64,000 bases of DNA, taken from the NCBI GenBank assembly GCA_037445115.1, contig JBBILC010000002.1:31551-95550 (forward strand), given 5' to 3'. Origin of the DNA: Trichothermofontia sp037445115. GTDB taxonomy: Bacteria > Cyanobacteriota > Cyanobacteriia > B231. This document shows positions 1-9,500 of this stretch, piece after piece; the first letter of the stretch is position 1; every line of letters starts with the position of its first letter. A program made the translations under genes and the position numbers. The notes beneath the pieces are model-generated. The model did no database searches. It was not told the origin of the DNA and saw only the letters and a program-made list of their open reading frames with translations.

Positions 1-1
1 C

Positions 2-553
2 CCCGCTAGTCGTGCCTTGGGGCTGTGTCCTGAAGATTTGGGTGGGGCTGCGGTGGTTTGCCCCAGCCTCGATTCCCAACGATCGCTGCAATACCTCATG
101 CGCCATCCCTTGGGGCGTTACCTAGAGCAGGCGATCGCCCGATCGCTCCATCGCCTTGCCGAGGACCTCGCCACTGCCCATCCTGGGATGCTTGACCCTG
201 CCGCGATCGCCCGTGCCCAGAGTATTTGGGGCTTTGACCACGAATTGGTTATTCCCCGTCTCGGTTTCACCGGTGTTGAGGACTACTACGCCGCCAGCAG
301 TCCCTTACCCTTTTTACCCCAGGTGCAGTTACCCACCTTGATTCTCTATGCAGCCGATGATCCCCTCTTTGATCCAACGATCGTTCCTGACCTGCAAGCG
401 GTGTGCGATCGCAACCCGGCTCTCCACCTTTGCCTCACGGAACATGGGGGCCATGTCGGTTACCTGAGTAGCCGCGCCAGTCAACAGGCCAGTGGCGATC
501 GCGATCCCTGGTGGGCCTGGAACCGGGTTCTGGAATGGTGTCGTTTTCAATAG
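2..553 (+). CDS. YheT-like alpha/beta hydrolase, C-terminal part
   Basis: The frame is open from the first bases, so the gene enters from the left edge and its N-terminal half, including the nucleophile elbow, lies outside. The visible part has the C-terminal signatures of the YheT/UPF0017 hydrolase family: a GF...DYY..SS block (GFTGVEDYYAASS), then YAADDPLF with the likely triad Asp, then EHGGHVGY with the likely triad His. These proteins are soluble serine hydrolases, usually annotated as esterases, and the natural substrate is not known. It stands alone; the next gene begins more than 400 bases downstream. Family assignment is firm, function is not. Confidence 0.8.
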   Translation, partial: PASRALGLCPEDLGGAAVVCPSLDSQRSLQYLMRHPLGRYLEQAIARSLHRLAEDLATAHPGMLDPAAIARAQSIWGFDHELVIPRLGFTGVEDYYAASSPLPFLPQVQLPTLILYAADDPLFDPTIVPDLQAVCDRNPALHLCLTEHGGHVGYLSSRASQQASGDRDPWWAWNRVLEWCRFQ

Positions 554-970
554 TTATAATTGATACAGGGCTATTGCTAGCCAGGGAATCTCACCAAGGC
601 ACGATTTTCTGAGGGGACAGGCGATCGGGGATCGGTCATTATCCGTAATGTAGTGCAAAAAATCTTGATATAAATTACGCATACTGTACTTTTGCATAGA
701 TTTTATTTAGGGTTTGTGATAAAACTTAAGGCACTCCCTCAAGGCATGTCTAATCTTTGGAACCGCTGCTATCAGCAATCTGTGGTGGCACGATTCAGCC
801 CAAGACCTTGCCATTTGCATCTTTAAGCCACGGCCCTGGGATATCACCCTGGTGCAAAACCAGCGATTGGCTGTTATTTTTGCGAACCCAGCGATGGGCT
901 GTATTTTGCGGTTATCCATCCCAAGCTCTGAATGAGCAAGTAAACCCTAGCAACAGGTAAGTGAATTGGC
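554..970. other. intergenic region before rpaA
   Basis: I see no convincing gene. Short open frames on both strands lack family resemblance and ribosome sites. The part from about 640 to 720 is AT-rich compared with the surroundings and could hold the rpaA promoter, but I cannot pick out a specific site. Confidence 0.5.
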
Positions 971-1711
971 ATGACCCGGATACTGGTCATTGATGATGAT
1001 CCTGCAATTTCAGAACTCGTAGCTGTCAACCTGGAAATGGCTGGCTATGATGTCAGTCGCGCTGATGATGGCATTAAGGGGCAGGCTTTGGCCGTGCAAT
1101 TGGTCCCAGACCTGATCATGTTGGATTTGATGCTCCCCAAGGTAGATGGGTTAACCGTCTGTCAACGCCTGCGCCGGGATGAGCGCACTGCCGATATTCC
1201 AGTCCTGATGCTGACGGCCCTCGACCAAACCCAGGATAAGGTGGAAGGTTTTAACGCGGGTGCCGATGACTACCTGACCAAGCCCTTTGAAGTGGAAGAA
1301 ATGCTAGCCCGGATTCGGGCACTGTTGCGTCGGACGGATCGCCTCCCCCAAGCCGCCAAACACAGCGAAATCCTTAACTACGGTCCCCTTACCCTCATCC
1401 CGGAGCGCTTTGAAGCCATCTGGTTTGAAGAAACGGTTAAACTTACCCATCTGGAATTTGAACTCCTCCATTGCCTGCTCCAACGGCATGGGCAAACGGT
1501 TGCCCCTAGTGAAATCCTCAAGGAAGTTTGGGGCTATGATCCCGATGATGACATCGAAACGATTCGGGTTCATATCCGCCACCTGCGCACCAAACTCGAA
1601 CCGGATCCCCGTCATCCTCGTTATATCAAAACGGTTTACGGTGCGGGCTACTGTTTGGAACTGCCTACCGATGTCCAGGCGATCGCGGAAATCCAATCTT
1701 TGTCGTCCTAG
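971..1711 (+). CDS. rpaA: OmpR-type response regulator RpaA
   Basis: A 246-residue two-domain response regulator. The receiver (about 3-120) has the acidic pair D8/D9, the phospho-acceptor D52 in LIMLDLMLPK and the conserved Lys in YLTKPF. The C-terminal winged helix (about 140-235) contains GYDPDDDIETIRVHIRHLR and TVYGAGYCLEL. The sequence matches RpaA, the cyanobacterial circadian output regulator, much better than its paralogue RpaB, which starts ILVVDDEASIRRIL. In model species RpaA is phosphorylated by SasA and dephosphorylated by CikA under control of the KaiABC clock, drives dusk gene expression, and was first described for phycobilisome energy transfer. No kinase gene lies next to it. 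The ATG at 971 fits the family length. Confidence 0.93.
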   Translation: MTRILVIDDDPAISELVAVNLEMAGYDVSRADDGIKGQALAVQLVPDLIMLDLMLPKVDGLTVCQRLRRDERTADIPVLMLTALDQTQDKVEGFNAGADDYLTKPFEVEEMLARIRALLRRTDRLPQAAKHSEILNYGPLTLIPERFEAIWFEETVKLTHLEFELLHCLLQRHGQTVAPSEILKEVWGYDPDDDIETIRVHIRHLRTKLEPDPRHPRYIKTVYGAGYCLELPTDVQAIAEIQSLSS

Positions 1712-2027
1712 ACGATGCCCTAACCCATGCGTCCTGCTATCCCTCGTCCCAATGTTGGCAGGAGCGGGTTCCCTCGGAACGCGGGGGATATCGGCGGTTT
1801 CGGTAAACCCACCCCAGTCCCAGGGAAGGGTTATGTCTTCATGGGGGAGGATCAACCCGCCTAAGACCACGGACAGGTCTATCGGGATGGTCGTTTGCCC
1901 TTAACACTTCTAGTGCGACCTGCCCCTGCACGCGACCTCGACGGTTACAATCGCCTAATTTCGGGGACCAACGCGATCGGATCTTGCGGGGGATGAGGCC
2001 CTGACGGTTAATCTGCTCAACATTCAA
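1712..2027. other. intergenic spacer
   Basis: About 300 bases between rpaA and tRNA-Asn. No coding potential that I trust, and no clear terminator hairpin with a T-run after rpaA. Confidence 0.4.
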
Positions 2028-2099
2028 CTCCCCAGGTAGGATTCGAACCTACGACCAATCGGTTAACAGCCGACCGCTCTACCACTGAGCTACTGAGGA
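2028..2099 (-). tRNA. tRNA-Asn (anticodon GTT)
   Basis: Read on the minus strand, 72 bases fold as a full cloverleaf: acceptor TCCTCAG/CTGGGGA with one T-G wobble and discriminator G; D stem GCTC/GAGC; anticodon stem GTCGG/CCGAT around loop CTGTTAA with anticodon GTT; T stem GTAGG/CCTAC around TTCGAAT. CCA is not encoded. The 5' end is at 2099. Confidence 0.97.
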
Positions 2100-2262
2100 T
2101 CGTGCGAAATCCATACTAGCGACAAGTAGGAACCTTTGGCAAGGGCTAAGGGCAAAAAAAATACTAAATCGCTGAAAGCGGCGCAAAAGGGGTTTCCTCG
2201 GATCGCCGAAGGGGCTGGCATCAGCGACGAAGCACCTGTCGTCAGCTACGGATCGCCGAGTA

Positions 2263-2832
2263 CTAGCCCCCATCACCCTGGCGCAGACGGGCCAAATGTT
2301 GACGGACCTGGGGATCAAGGCGGTTAGCGAGCAAGCGATTCGTCGATCGTCGCGTTTGCCGTTGCTTGCTGGCTTGTTGCTGGCGGGCGAGATCAACATC
2401 AGCCGCCAGTTGCGCCGCAGACATACATTCGGCCCCATACCCCACAACCGTTAGCTGCTGGGCACGATCGGAGGTTGCCACAATCAACCGTTGCTCAAAG
2501 CGCCGGATATCCTGCCGAAAGCGGGAGCAAGACTTCTCAATAAAAGAGTCTGCTGTTTCCCCAAACTTGGTGTAGTAGACCGATAGGGTATGGGTCATTT
2601 TCTCGTGGCGGTGGTGTCGATGCCGTCCCTGGGCCGCATTCGCATATTGGGCATCAAACACTAATTGGGTTTCGTAGCCCCGGAACGCCGCATAATTGAT
2701 CAAAGTATCCACGAGCTGCTGACGGGCCGATCGCAGATTTTGCCCATCTCGCAAGGCTTGGAGGCTGGGCCACGTACCAATAATGTTATAACCATCCACG
2801 AGCAGCACGGCTTGTGGGGAAGAAGGTCGCAT
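2263..2832 (-). CDS. NYN-domain (YacP/Rae1-like) ribonuclease family protein
   Basis: A 189-residue protein opening with VLLVDGYNIIG, the first acidic motif of the PIN-like NYN fold. It continues with VFDAQ, TADSFIE and IVATSDRAQQ, which supply the other acidic residues expected around a metal site. The family includes Bacillus Rae1/YacP, a ribosome-associated endoribonuclease; the cyanobacterial members have unknown targets. After about residue 150 the chain becomes basic and Gln-rich (QQQASKQRQTRR), which could contact RNA. The gene is convergent with nothing close and lies just upstream in coordinates of tRNA-Asn. No strong ribosome site precedes the ATG at 2832, but the DGYN motif fixes the N-terminus closely. 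Confidence 0.82.
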   Translation of the reverse strand: MRPSSPQAVLLVDGYNIIGTWPSLQALRDGQNLRSARQQLVDTLINYAAFRGYETQLVFDAQYANAAQGRHRHHRHEKMTHTLSVYYTKFGETADSFIEKSCSRFRQDIRRFEQRLIVATSDRAQQLTVVGYGAECMSAAQLAADVDLARQQQASKQRQTRRSTNRLLANRLDPQVRQHLARLRQGDGG

Positions 2833-3468
2833 CGTTCAGCAGGCCCCCAAATGGTTAGGAAATTGGACTAAGTTACTCGCCAAGGATCTCCGTCACACCA
2901 GCTTGCGGGAAAGGTTGGTATGCTAAGGGCTAACCTCAATGCCCCAAGCCAGTGTCCGATCCCCCACGCCCCGTAAGATGCCCCAAAGGCTGCATTCAAA
3001 CCAAACGGCCTGATCTGCGATCGACGCCGATATCAGAATATTAAATGATAATGAAGGAGTTCTTGCACCTCGGAACAATTTTAAGATGGGTGCCCAACCG
3101 AGGTGGTTAGCAAGACCGGGTGTCGCCTCGGTCTATCCGGACAGAGGGGTTCAACCCCAGAATGTCATAACAAATCAAGTTTTAACGATCGTCGTGGGTG
3201 AGCAGGCGGGTGAGGAAAGGGCACCTGCCAGTCAGGGAAGACTCAGATTAAAATTTATCTGGGGTGCGCCAGCAAAGCTGCGATAACCGGGGGAACTTGT
3301 TTCCAGCCCTAGCGATTCTGTGTATTCACCATGATGATAACAGCCTGAGCAAACCAGTTTTTCGGATAACATCTATTCCCCTCCTTAAGGCCCCTTCCCC
3401 CCGAAAACTGGCAACAGGAGGTGGCAGCGTGATTAGTCAAGACTGCCCTGGCAGCAGGAGAGCGGTGC
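2833..3468. other. intergenic region upstream of the cyclase gene
   Basis: About 635 bases with only short frames that resemble nothing I know. It separates the divergent NYN gene and the receiver-cyclase gene, so it must hold both promoters. No repeat or RNA motif recognised. Confidence 0.4.
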
Positions 3469-5916
3469 ATGAGGTCCCCAGCAAACACAAAAAAACCGAA
3501 GTTACTGGTTGTCGATGATGAGCCTGACAACCTGGATTTGCTGTACCGCACCTTCCGCCGTGAGTATCAAGTATTACGGGCAGAAAGTGGTCCTAAGGCG
3601 TTGGAAATCCTTGAACAAGAGGGCAACGTGGCGGTCATCATTTCCGACCAGCGGATGCCCATGATGAGTGGGACGGAGTTCCTCAGCCTGACGGCGACCA
3701 AATACCCCGATACGATCCGGATTATCCTCACGGGCTATACCGATGTGGAGGATCTGGTAGAGGCCATTAATGCGGGCCGGGTTTTTAAGTATGTCACCAA
3801 ACCCTGGGATGATCAGGAACTGAAGGGGGTGGTGAAACAGGCGGTTGATACCCACAATGTGCTGCGGGCGCGGACCCAAGAATTAGCCCGGACCCTGCGC
3901 CAGGAGTCGCTGCTGAATACGCTGACCAATACGATTCGCAGTGCCCTGGATTATCGCCAAATCCTCCAAACGATCGTCGAGGCGGTTGGCCAGTCCTTTG
4001 ATGTGGACTACTGCTTACTACGCCCTTGTCAGGACAATCAGCTACAAGCCGAGACCTTTCTTTATCAGCGGGGGCAGGAGAAACCCGCCGCGACGACATT
4101 CGCAACCCTGGAGGCCGCCTTCCTCGATCCCCTACCAGCACCCCCTGCCGGTATCCCGCCCGCGATCGTTGAATCACCCTTACAACAAACCGTATGGGCA
4201 ACACGGGAAGTCCAACGGATTCATAATCTCGATGAACTAGAGGCGGCGTGTCAGATGGCGGTCCCGCTCGCCGGGGGCGATCCCGTAGCGGGCCAGGGGG
4301 TGCGGCAGATCTACGAGACAATGGATATTCACGCCAGTTTGCTGGTGCCCTTGATCTGTCGCCAGGAACTCATGGCCGTTCTGGGGTTACACCAGTGTGG
4401 CCAGCCGCGCTTTTGGGATGAAGCCGATGTCACGCTGATTAGTACGGTTGCCGATCAAGCCGCCCTTGCCCTCGCCCAAGCCCAATCCTATGAACGGGTG
4501 CGGGCACTGGCACAACGGGAGTCCCTGGTCAATACCATTACGACGGCAATTCGCTCTAGTCTGGACCCCCAGCAGATTTTTGCGGCGATTACTCAACAGT
4601 TGGGGGAAGCACTGCGGGTGGATAGCTGTGCCCTCTCCCTGTGGTCGGAAGGCGATCAGTTTGTCCAGTGCGTGGGGTTGTATACACGGGAGTCGGGGGT
4701 GGGTGGACCTGCCCCAGGGGCTGGGGATAGTGCAACCTCGGCATCGACCCATCGGATCTCACCCCTGGCCACGGGGGAGCTGGGGGACGTGGGCATTGGG
4801 TATCCGCAGGCAGAAGATGAGCGCTTGATGGCCATCAACCATCGGCAATGGGAGGAGCGGCTGTCTAATGTGCCTGTCTACCCTCCTTCGCCCGCACCCT
4901 TGCCCCAATCCAGTGTGCCGATCGAAAGTAATCCCGCCCTTCAGGAGTTGCTACTCCACCAGGAACCGGTGGTGATCGATGATGTGCAGAAACATCCAGA
5001 GTTCCAGTTGCCGGATATGGTGCCCCATCCCCAAACCCGATCGCTGTTGATTGTGCCCTTGGTCACGGATGGCAAGATTATTGGCAGTATTTCCCTGCGA
5101 CAGGTGGCGTTGCCTCGCCATTGGCTGCCCAGCGAGGTGGAGTTGGCGTTGGCGGTGGCAACCCAGGCGGCGATCGCGGTGCAACAGTCCCGGTTGTATC
5201 AACGGGTAGCCGAACTCAATACCTACTTAACAGAATCAGTCCTGCGGCGGTTTTTGCCCGCATCCCTGGTCAAAAAGGCCGCTGTTGGCGATTTGTCGCT
5301 GGATTTGAGTCCGGAACCCCGGTTAGTGACGATTTTATTCAGTGATATTGTTGGCTTTACCCGGCTGGCGGGTCGGCTGAAGTCGCGGCGGGTGGCAGCG
5401 TTATTGAATGAATATCTGGAGGGAATGGTGGAGGCCATTTTTGCCAACCGGGGAACGGTGGATAAGTTCCTAGGGGATGGCATTTTGGCCCTGTTTGGGG
5501 CACCGGAAGAGTTGCCCGCTGCGGAGCAGGCCCGCTGCGCGATCGCGACGGCACGGCAAATGCAGGCCAACCTCCTGGCTTTGAATGAGCGGTGGGTGAG
5601 CCAGGGGATCGGGTCGATCCAGTTCCGGTGTGGCATTCACCAGGGGAGTGTGGTGGTTGGGATGTTCGGCAGTGCGGTGCGGGCAGACTATACGGCGATC
5701 GGGCCTGCGGTAAATATTGCGGCGCGGCTCCAGGAGGCGGCAACACCCGGAACGATTTTGGTCTCGGCGCGGGTGGCGGGCTTTCTCGATTCCAGTGATC
5801 TCCTCCAAGGCCATGCGTTGCATCTCAAGGGCGTGGAGCAGGCGTTTCAAGCGTTCACGGTGCGATCGTATAGCCAGATGTCGGCCCAAGAGTCGGGCGT
5901 GGGGAGTCGGGAATAG
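3469..5916 (+). CDS. response regulator-GAF-GAF-adenylate cyclase
   Basis: An 815-residue cytosolic signalling protein. A receiver domain (about 10-130) has D60 in IISDQRMP and K111 in VTKPW. Two GAF-like sensor domains follow (about 150-345 and 350-580), each preceded by a similar helix (ESLLNTLTNTIRSALD and ESLVNTITTAIRSSLD). A class III nucleotide cyclase domain occupies about 615-790. Both metal Asp residues are present (D626 in FSDIVGFT, D670 in FLGDGILALFG). K666 and D740 in RADYTAIG fit ATP rather than GTP, and N749/R753 in AVNIAAR fit transition-state residues. The likely product is cAMP, controlled by phosphorylation and a GAF ligand. A GGAG lies a few bases before the ATG. No partner kinase is adjacent. 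Confidence 0.88.
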   Translation: MRSPANTKKPKLLVVDDEPDNLDLLYRTFRREYQVLRAESGPKALEILEQEGNVAVIISDQRMPMMSGTEFLSLTATKYPDTIRIILTGYTDVEDLVEAINAGRVFKYVTKPWDDQELKGVVKQAVDTHNVLRARTQELARTLRQESLLNTLTNTIRSALDYRQILQTIVEAVGQSFDVDYCLLRPCQDNQLQAETFLYQRGQEKPAATTFATLEAAFLDPLPAPPAGIPPAIVESPLQQTVWATREVQRIHNLDELEAACQMAVPLAGGDPVAGQGVRQIYETMDIHASLLVPLICRQELMAVLGLHQCGQPRFWDEADVTLISTVADQAALALAQAQSYERVRALAQRESLVNTITTAIRSSLDPQQIFAAITQQLGEALRVDSCALSLWSEGDQFVQCVGLYTRESGVGGPAPGAGDSATSASTHRISPLATGELGDVGIGYPQAEDERLMAINHRQWEERLSNVPVYPPSPAPLPQSSVPIESNPALQELLLHQEPVVIDDVQKHPEFQLPDMVPHPQTRSLLIVPLVTDGKIIGSISLRQVALPRHWLPSEVELALAVATQAAIAVQQSRLYQRVAELNTYLTESVLRRFLPASLVKKAAVGDLSLDLSPEPRLVTILFSDIVGFTRLAGRLKSRRVAALLNEYLEGMVEAIFANRGTVDKFLGDGILALFGAPEELPAAEQARCAIATARQMQANLLALNERWVSQGIGSIQFRCGIHQGSVVVGMFGSAVRADYTAIGPAVNIAARLQEAATPGTILVSARVAGFLDSSDLLQGHALHLKGVEQAFQAFTVRSYSQMSAQESGVGSRE

Positions 5917-6563
5917 ACGACGACCTATGCTGAGATCAATTCAGGAAACAGTCAGCCCTTTCGGCCTCAGTTTTTCAGATCGACCTTCATCGAGCCGATA
6001 GCGTATTTGAGGTTGACTGATCGGAGAACTGGGGGCAGGGGGGACCTGGCTCACACTAGTAGGGGGACTAGCACCTTGAACCCGTGTGGATATCAGCAGC
6101 CGTGAACCAGCAGCCGCTGTCCTTAAAATTCGCAATGCCAATATATTAATACTAAATATTGATCTATTACTTGCTTCTGCCTCTCACCTTTGGTCGTCCC
6201 CACCCACGCTTCAGGGAACTGCAAAAAATACACACCTTCCACTAATGACTTGAGTATAGTAATATGCTGTCATTTTGTATTGCTATTTTCTTTGTTTTTG
6301 CTGTGAGTCGTTGACTTATTTAAGGGAATGATATGGGTCTCAGTCACGATCGCGCAAGGCCAAGACAGGCTAACCTGTTGGCACTGGCAAGGGATCATTA
6401 CTAGCTGGAGGGAGCGAGGGAATGGCCGATTGCCAATGTTCAGGGCACGGAAGAAGAAGGCGACGGGGAAAAGCCAGCGGGTGTTTGACCCCCTGAGTAG
6501 AACAACCAACCAGGCCGGAGATCCCAGACCACTGGCGAATGTGCAAACGTGATCGTATATCTC
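5917..6563. other. intergenic region between convergent genes
   Basis: About 650 bases between the cyclase (plus) and the TamB-like gene (minus). The section around 6240-6310 is T-rich. No gene, repeat family or clear terminator that I can defend. Confidence 0.4.
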
Positions 6564-9500
6564 CTAAAATCGCGTTTCATATTCCAACAATGCCTGACTA
6601 TTGCCCGACAAATCCGTCGAACCCCGGAACAACATCTCATCGTTGATCCGATAGCGGAGGCTAAATTGGCCGATTTGATCGTCTGTTAAAACCCGCAGGG
6701 CAGAAATCGAAAGATTACCCGGTAACTCGATCCCAACCTCTGCCCCTAGACCAAGAGTACTACTCCGCGATTCCCGATTGGGGGTAAGGACGGGGAAAAG
6801 CCGGAAATCCGTTAGGCCCAGGGCATTCCCAATTTGGGATTGGATATTCGTGAGCAGGGCTGACCCCGCTAAATTAGCTAAGACTAAACTACTTTCCCCT
6901 TGCGCGATCGAATTGATAAAACTCCCCCCCAGGAGCGCCACAATTTCCGCCTCATTGCGCAGGGGAGTACTGGTCAGGGTCAAAATTTCCGAGTCGCCAC
7001 TGGTATCGGCTAGCTCACTGGCTAATCCCATCACCTGGGCCTGGACTCGGATAGTCCGCAGTGCCCCTAAGTTAGTAGCCGGGGCATCGTTGCCCTCTGG
7101 CACCGTAGACGTGGGAATGGGCGTCCGAGTCACCTCCGGCACGATCGTCGCCAATTGAATATCCAGATACGGATCAAGCCCCTGATCAGGACTAAAGGTC
7201 GCCGTATTGTCACGGCTGCGGGCCAACACAAATTCGGTTGTAAAAAGGTTGACTTGGCCACTGCGCAACCGGATCGTCCCACTGGGTTCAATATCTGTTA
7301 GGTTACCGTTAATCGTCAGATCCCCCGTGGCAACGAAGTTTAATAGGGGCTGCCGTACAATCTGAATATTGCGGCCTAGGGAAATTTGAAGGTTATTCAA
7401 AGCGATCGAGGATTGGGGCGGCGGCTGGCCCAATCGGGTTGTGGCGACTGCCGGGGTGGCTGCTTCTGAAGTTGATAGGGGTGACTCGGTGGGGGCAACC
7501 AGCCGAATTTGCCCATCGGCTAGGGTCAGTTCCCCTTCGAGGGCAGGGGTAAAGGCACTACCCGTCACCTGAACTTGTCCCGTGAGATCGCCTTCATAGG
7601 GTTGTAGCTTCAGTCGCAACCGCTGGAGATCTACCGTCACTGGATTTTCCCAGTCGGGATCGGTTTCCGGGAGGGGATGGGCGATCGGGATCACCCCTTG
7701 CGCCAGGATTTGTCCCCCGCCAAAGCGGCCTTTCAGGGTTTCAACCCGAATCCGATCACGATCAAACGTTGCCGTCCCGTGGACATCGGTAATCGGCTCC
7801 GGTAGGGCCGCTGAAGTGAGGGTCGCCGCTTCCAGGGCCGCACTCCCCGTCGCGATCGGGTCATCCAGAGTGCCACGCACCTGAAGGCTGAGGTTACCTT
7901 GCCCTGCCACCAGATTTAGCTGCGATCGCGACAGGATATTCAGTAGGGCCAAACCACTATCCTGGATATCCACATCCAGCTTAATCTCATCGTTACCGGG
8001 AGCCGTGCTCGCAAAGGGCAGTTGATAGGGAATGCTGCCGATCACCTGAATAGGATCGGGTCCCGTCATAGCCATGGTGGCCCCAAAGTCGAGGCGGGCG
8101 TCGGCATAGCTAAAGCTACCCAGGGCCTGTTCGATCGGGGCTTGATTTAGCGTGCCATCCACCAGGGTAATTTCCCCGCGTGCCTGGGGATTGGCCAGGG
8201 TACCCGCGATCGCGGCCTGGGCATTCAGTTGGCCTGTCATGTCAAACGGCAGGGCGATCGCAGGGCGCAACAGATCAATCGGGATATTTTCCGCCCGGAA
8301 CTGGCCACTTTGGCCCGTCATCCCCAGTTGGCCCGTGAAGGTCAAGAAGGCTTCATCCGCAGTCAACCGAATCGGCAGGAAGCTCACCACCCCATCGGCA
8401 AATTTGCCCTGGACCAGGACTTCATCCGCCGTGTAGTTCCCCCACTGCCAATCCGCGCCCTGGAACTGAAAGTCAATTGTCGGTCCCGTTGCCAGGGACC
8501 CGGCCAGGTGGATATCGCCCCGGAAGTTGCCATTCAGTTCAATTAGGGGGGGCAACGGTTGCGCCGCCAATTCAGCCGCTTGCTGTTCCTGGAGAACCTG
8601 TAACTCAGCCAGACGTTGCATTTGCGCCAGAATCGACATCTGGTTGGCCTCGATCGGCACCGGGCGCACGGTGGCCGCGCTCACATAGTTGGGCGGACGG
8701 AAGCCCCGGCCAATGTCACTAATCTCAAACCACTGGAGCATCCGCAGCAGGTCCTGGGTGCGGGCATCAGGAACGTGGATATGGGCCTGAAAGGGGGCTT
8801 GTTCGGCAGGATTGAAGTGGGCTGTGACCTGAACCTGGGTTTGGCCCTCGGTCAAGACCCCATTTTGCAATGAAGCCACGCCATTCACATAGCGAAACTC
8901 TCCCTGGAAGGCATCGGCCTGAAGATAGCCCAGGGCAGGGTCAGCGATCGCGATCGTGCCCGTAGTTTCCCACTGGCGCAGGTTCAGGGTTGCCTCTCCG
9001 GAAGCGGAGCCAGTCATGGCCCCTAGCCCAATGGCAGCGGCGGGCATAAAGTTAAAAATCCCCAGGGGTAAATTGGCCAGGGTCACCCGGAGTGTATCAT
9101 CCCCCAGGGTGGTACCGGCGAGGTGGGTATCCTGGCGCTGGACTAGGAAAGTACTGGGGCGATAGTCGGGCGTGAGGGTCAATTGGATCTGATCCTGATC
9201 GCCCCTCAATGCCAACTCCAAGCCCTGCTCAGGGGCAAAGTGGATCGGGCCAGCCAGACTGGGAGCAAAGGCCCACTGGTTGATGACCAGTTGCTCTAGC
9301 TGGAGATCGCCCACTAGGGCAAGCTGGCTGGGGGCACCCCGGAGTTGGCCGGAAAAACTAGCCCAACCCGTTGTTTCCACGGGCAGGGGGAGGGCAGCGG
9401 GCAACCAGGCTTGCAGGGTTTGCAAATCGTAGCGATCGACGGCCAGATTCAGGGTCAAGTTTTGAATACTCGGCGTAGCTGCCGAACGGGTATCCACCTG

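Noticed and set aside
971..1711. RpaB instead of RpaA
   Set aside because: The N-terminal block ILVIDDDPAISELVAVNLEM and the C-terminal DIETIRVHIRHLR region match RpaA; RpaB has a different receiver start.
1304..1870. A 188-codon minus-strand frame opposite rpaA
   Set aside because: Lies antisense to a highly conserved gene and has no recognisable domain.
2136..2327. A small plus-strand frame beginning near the tRNA gene
   Set aside because: Overlaps the 3' end of the NYN gene antisense, with no motif.
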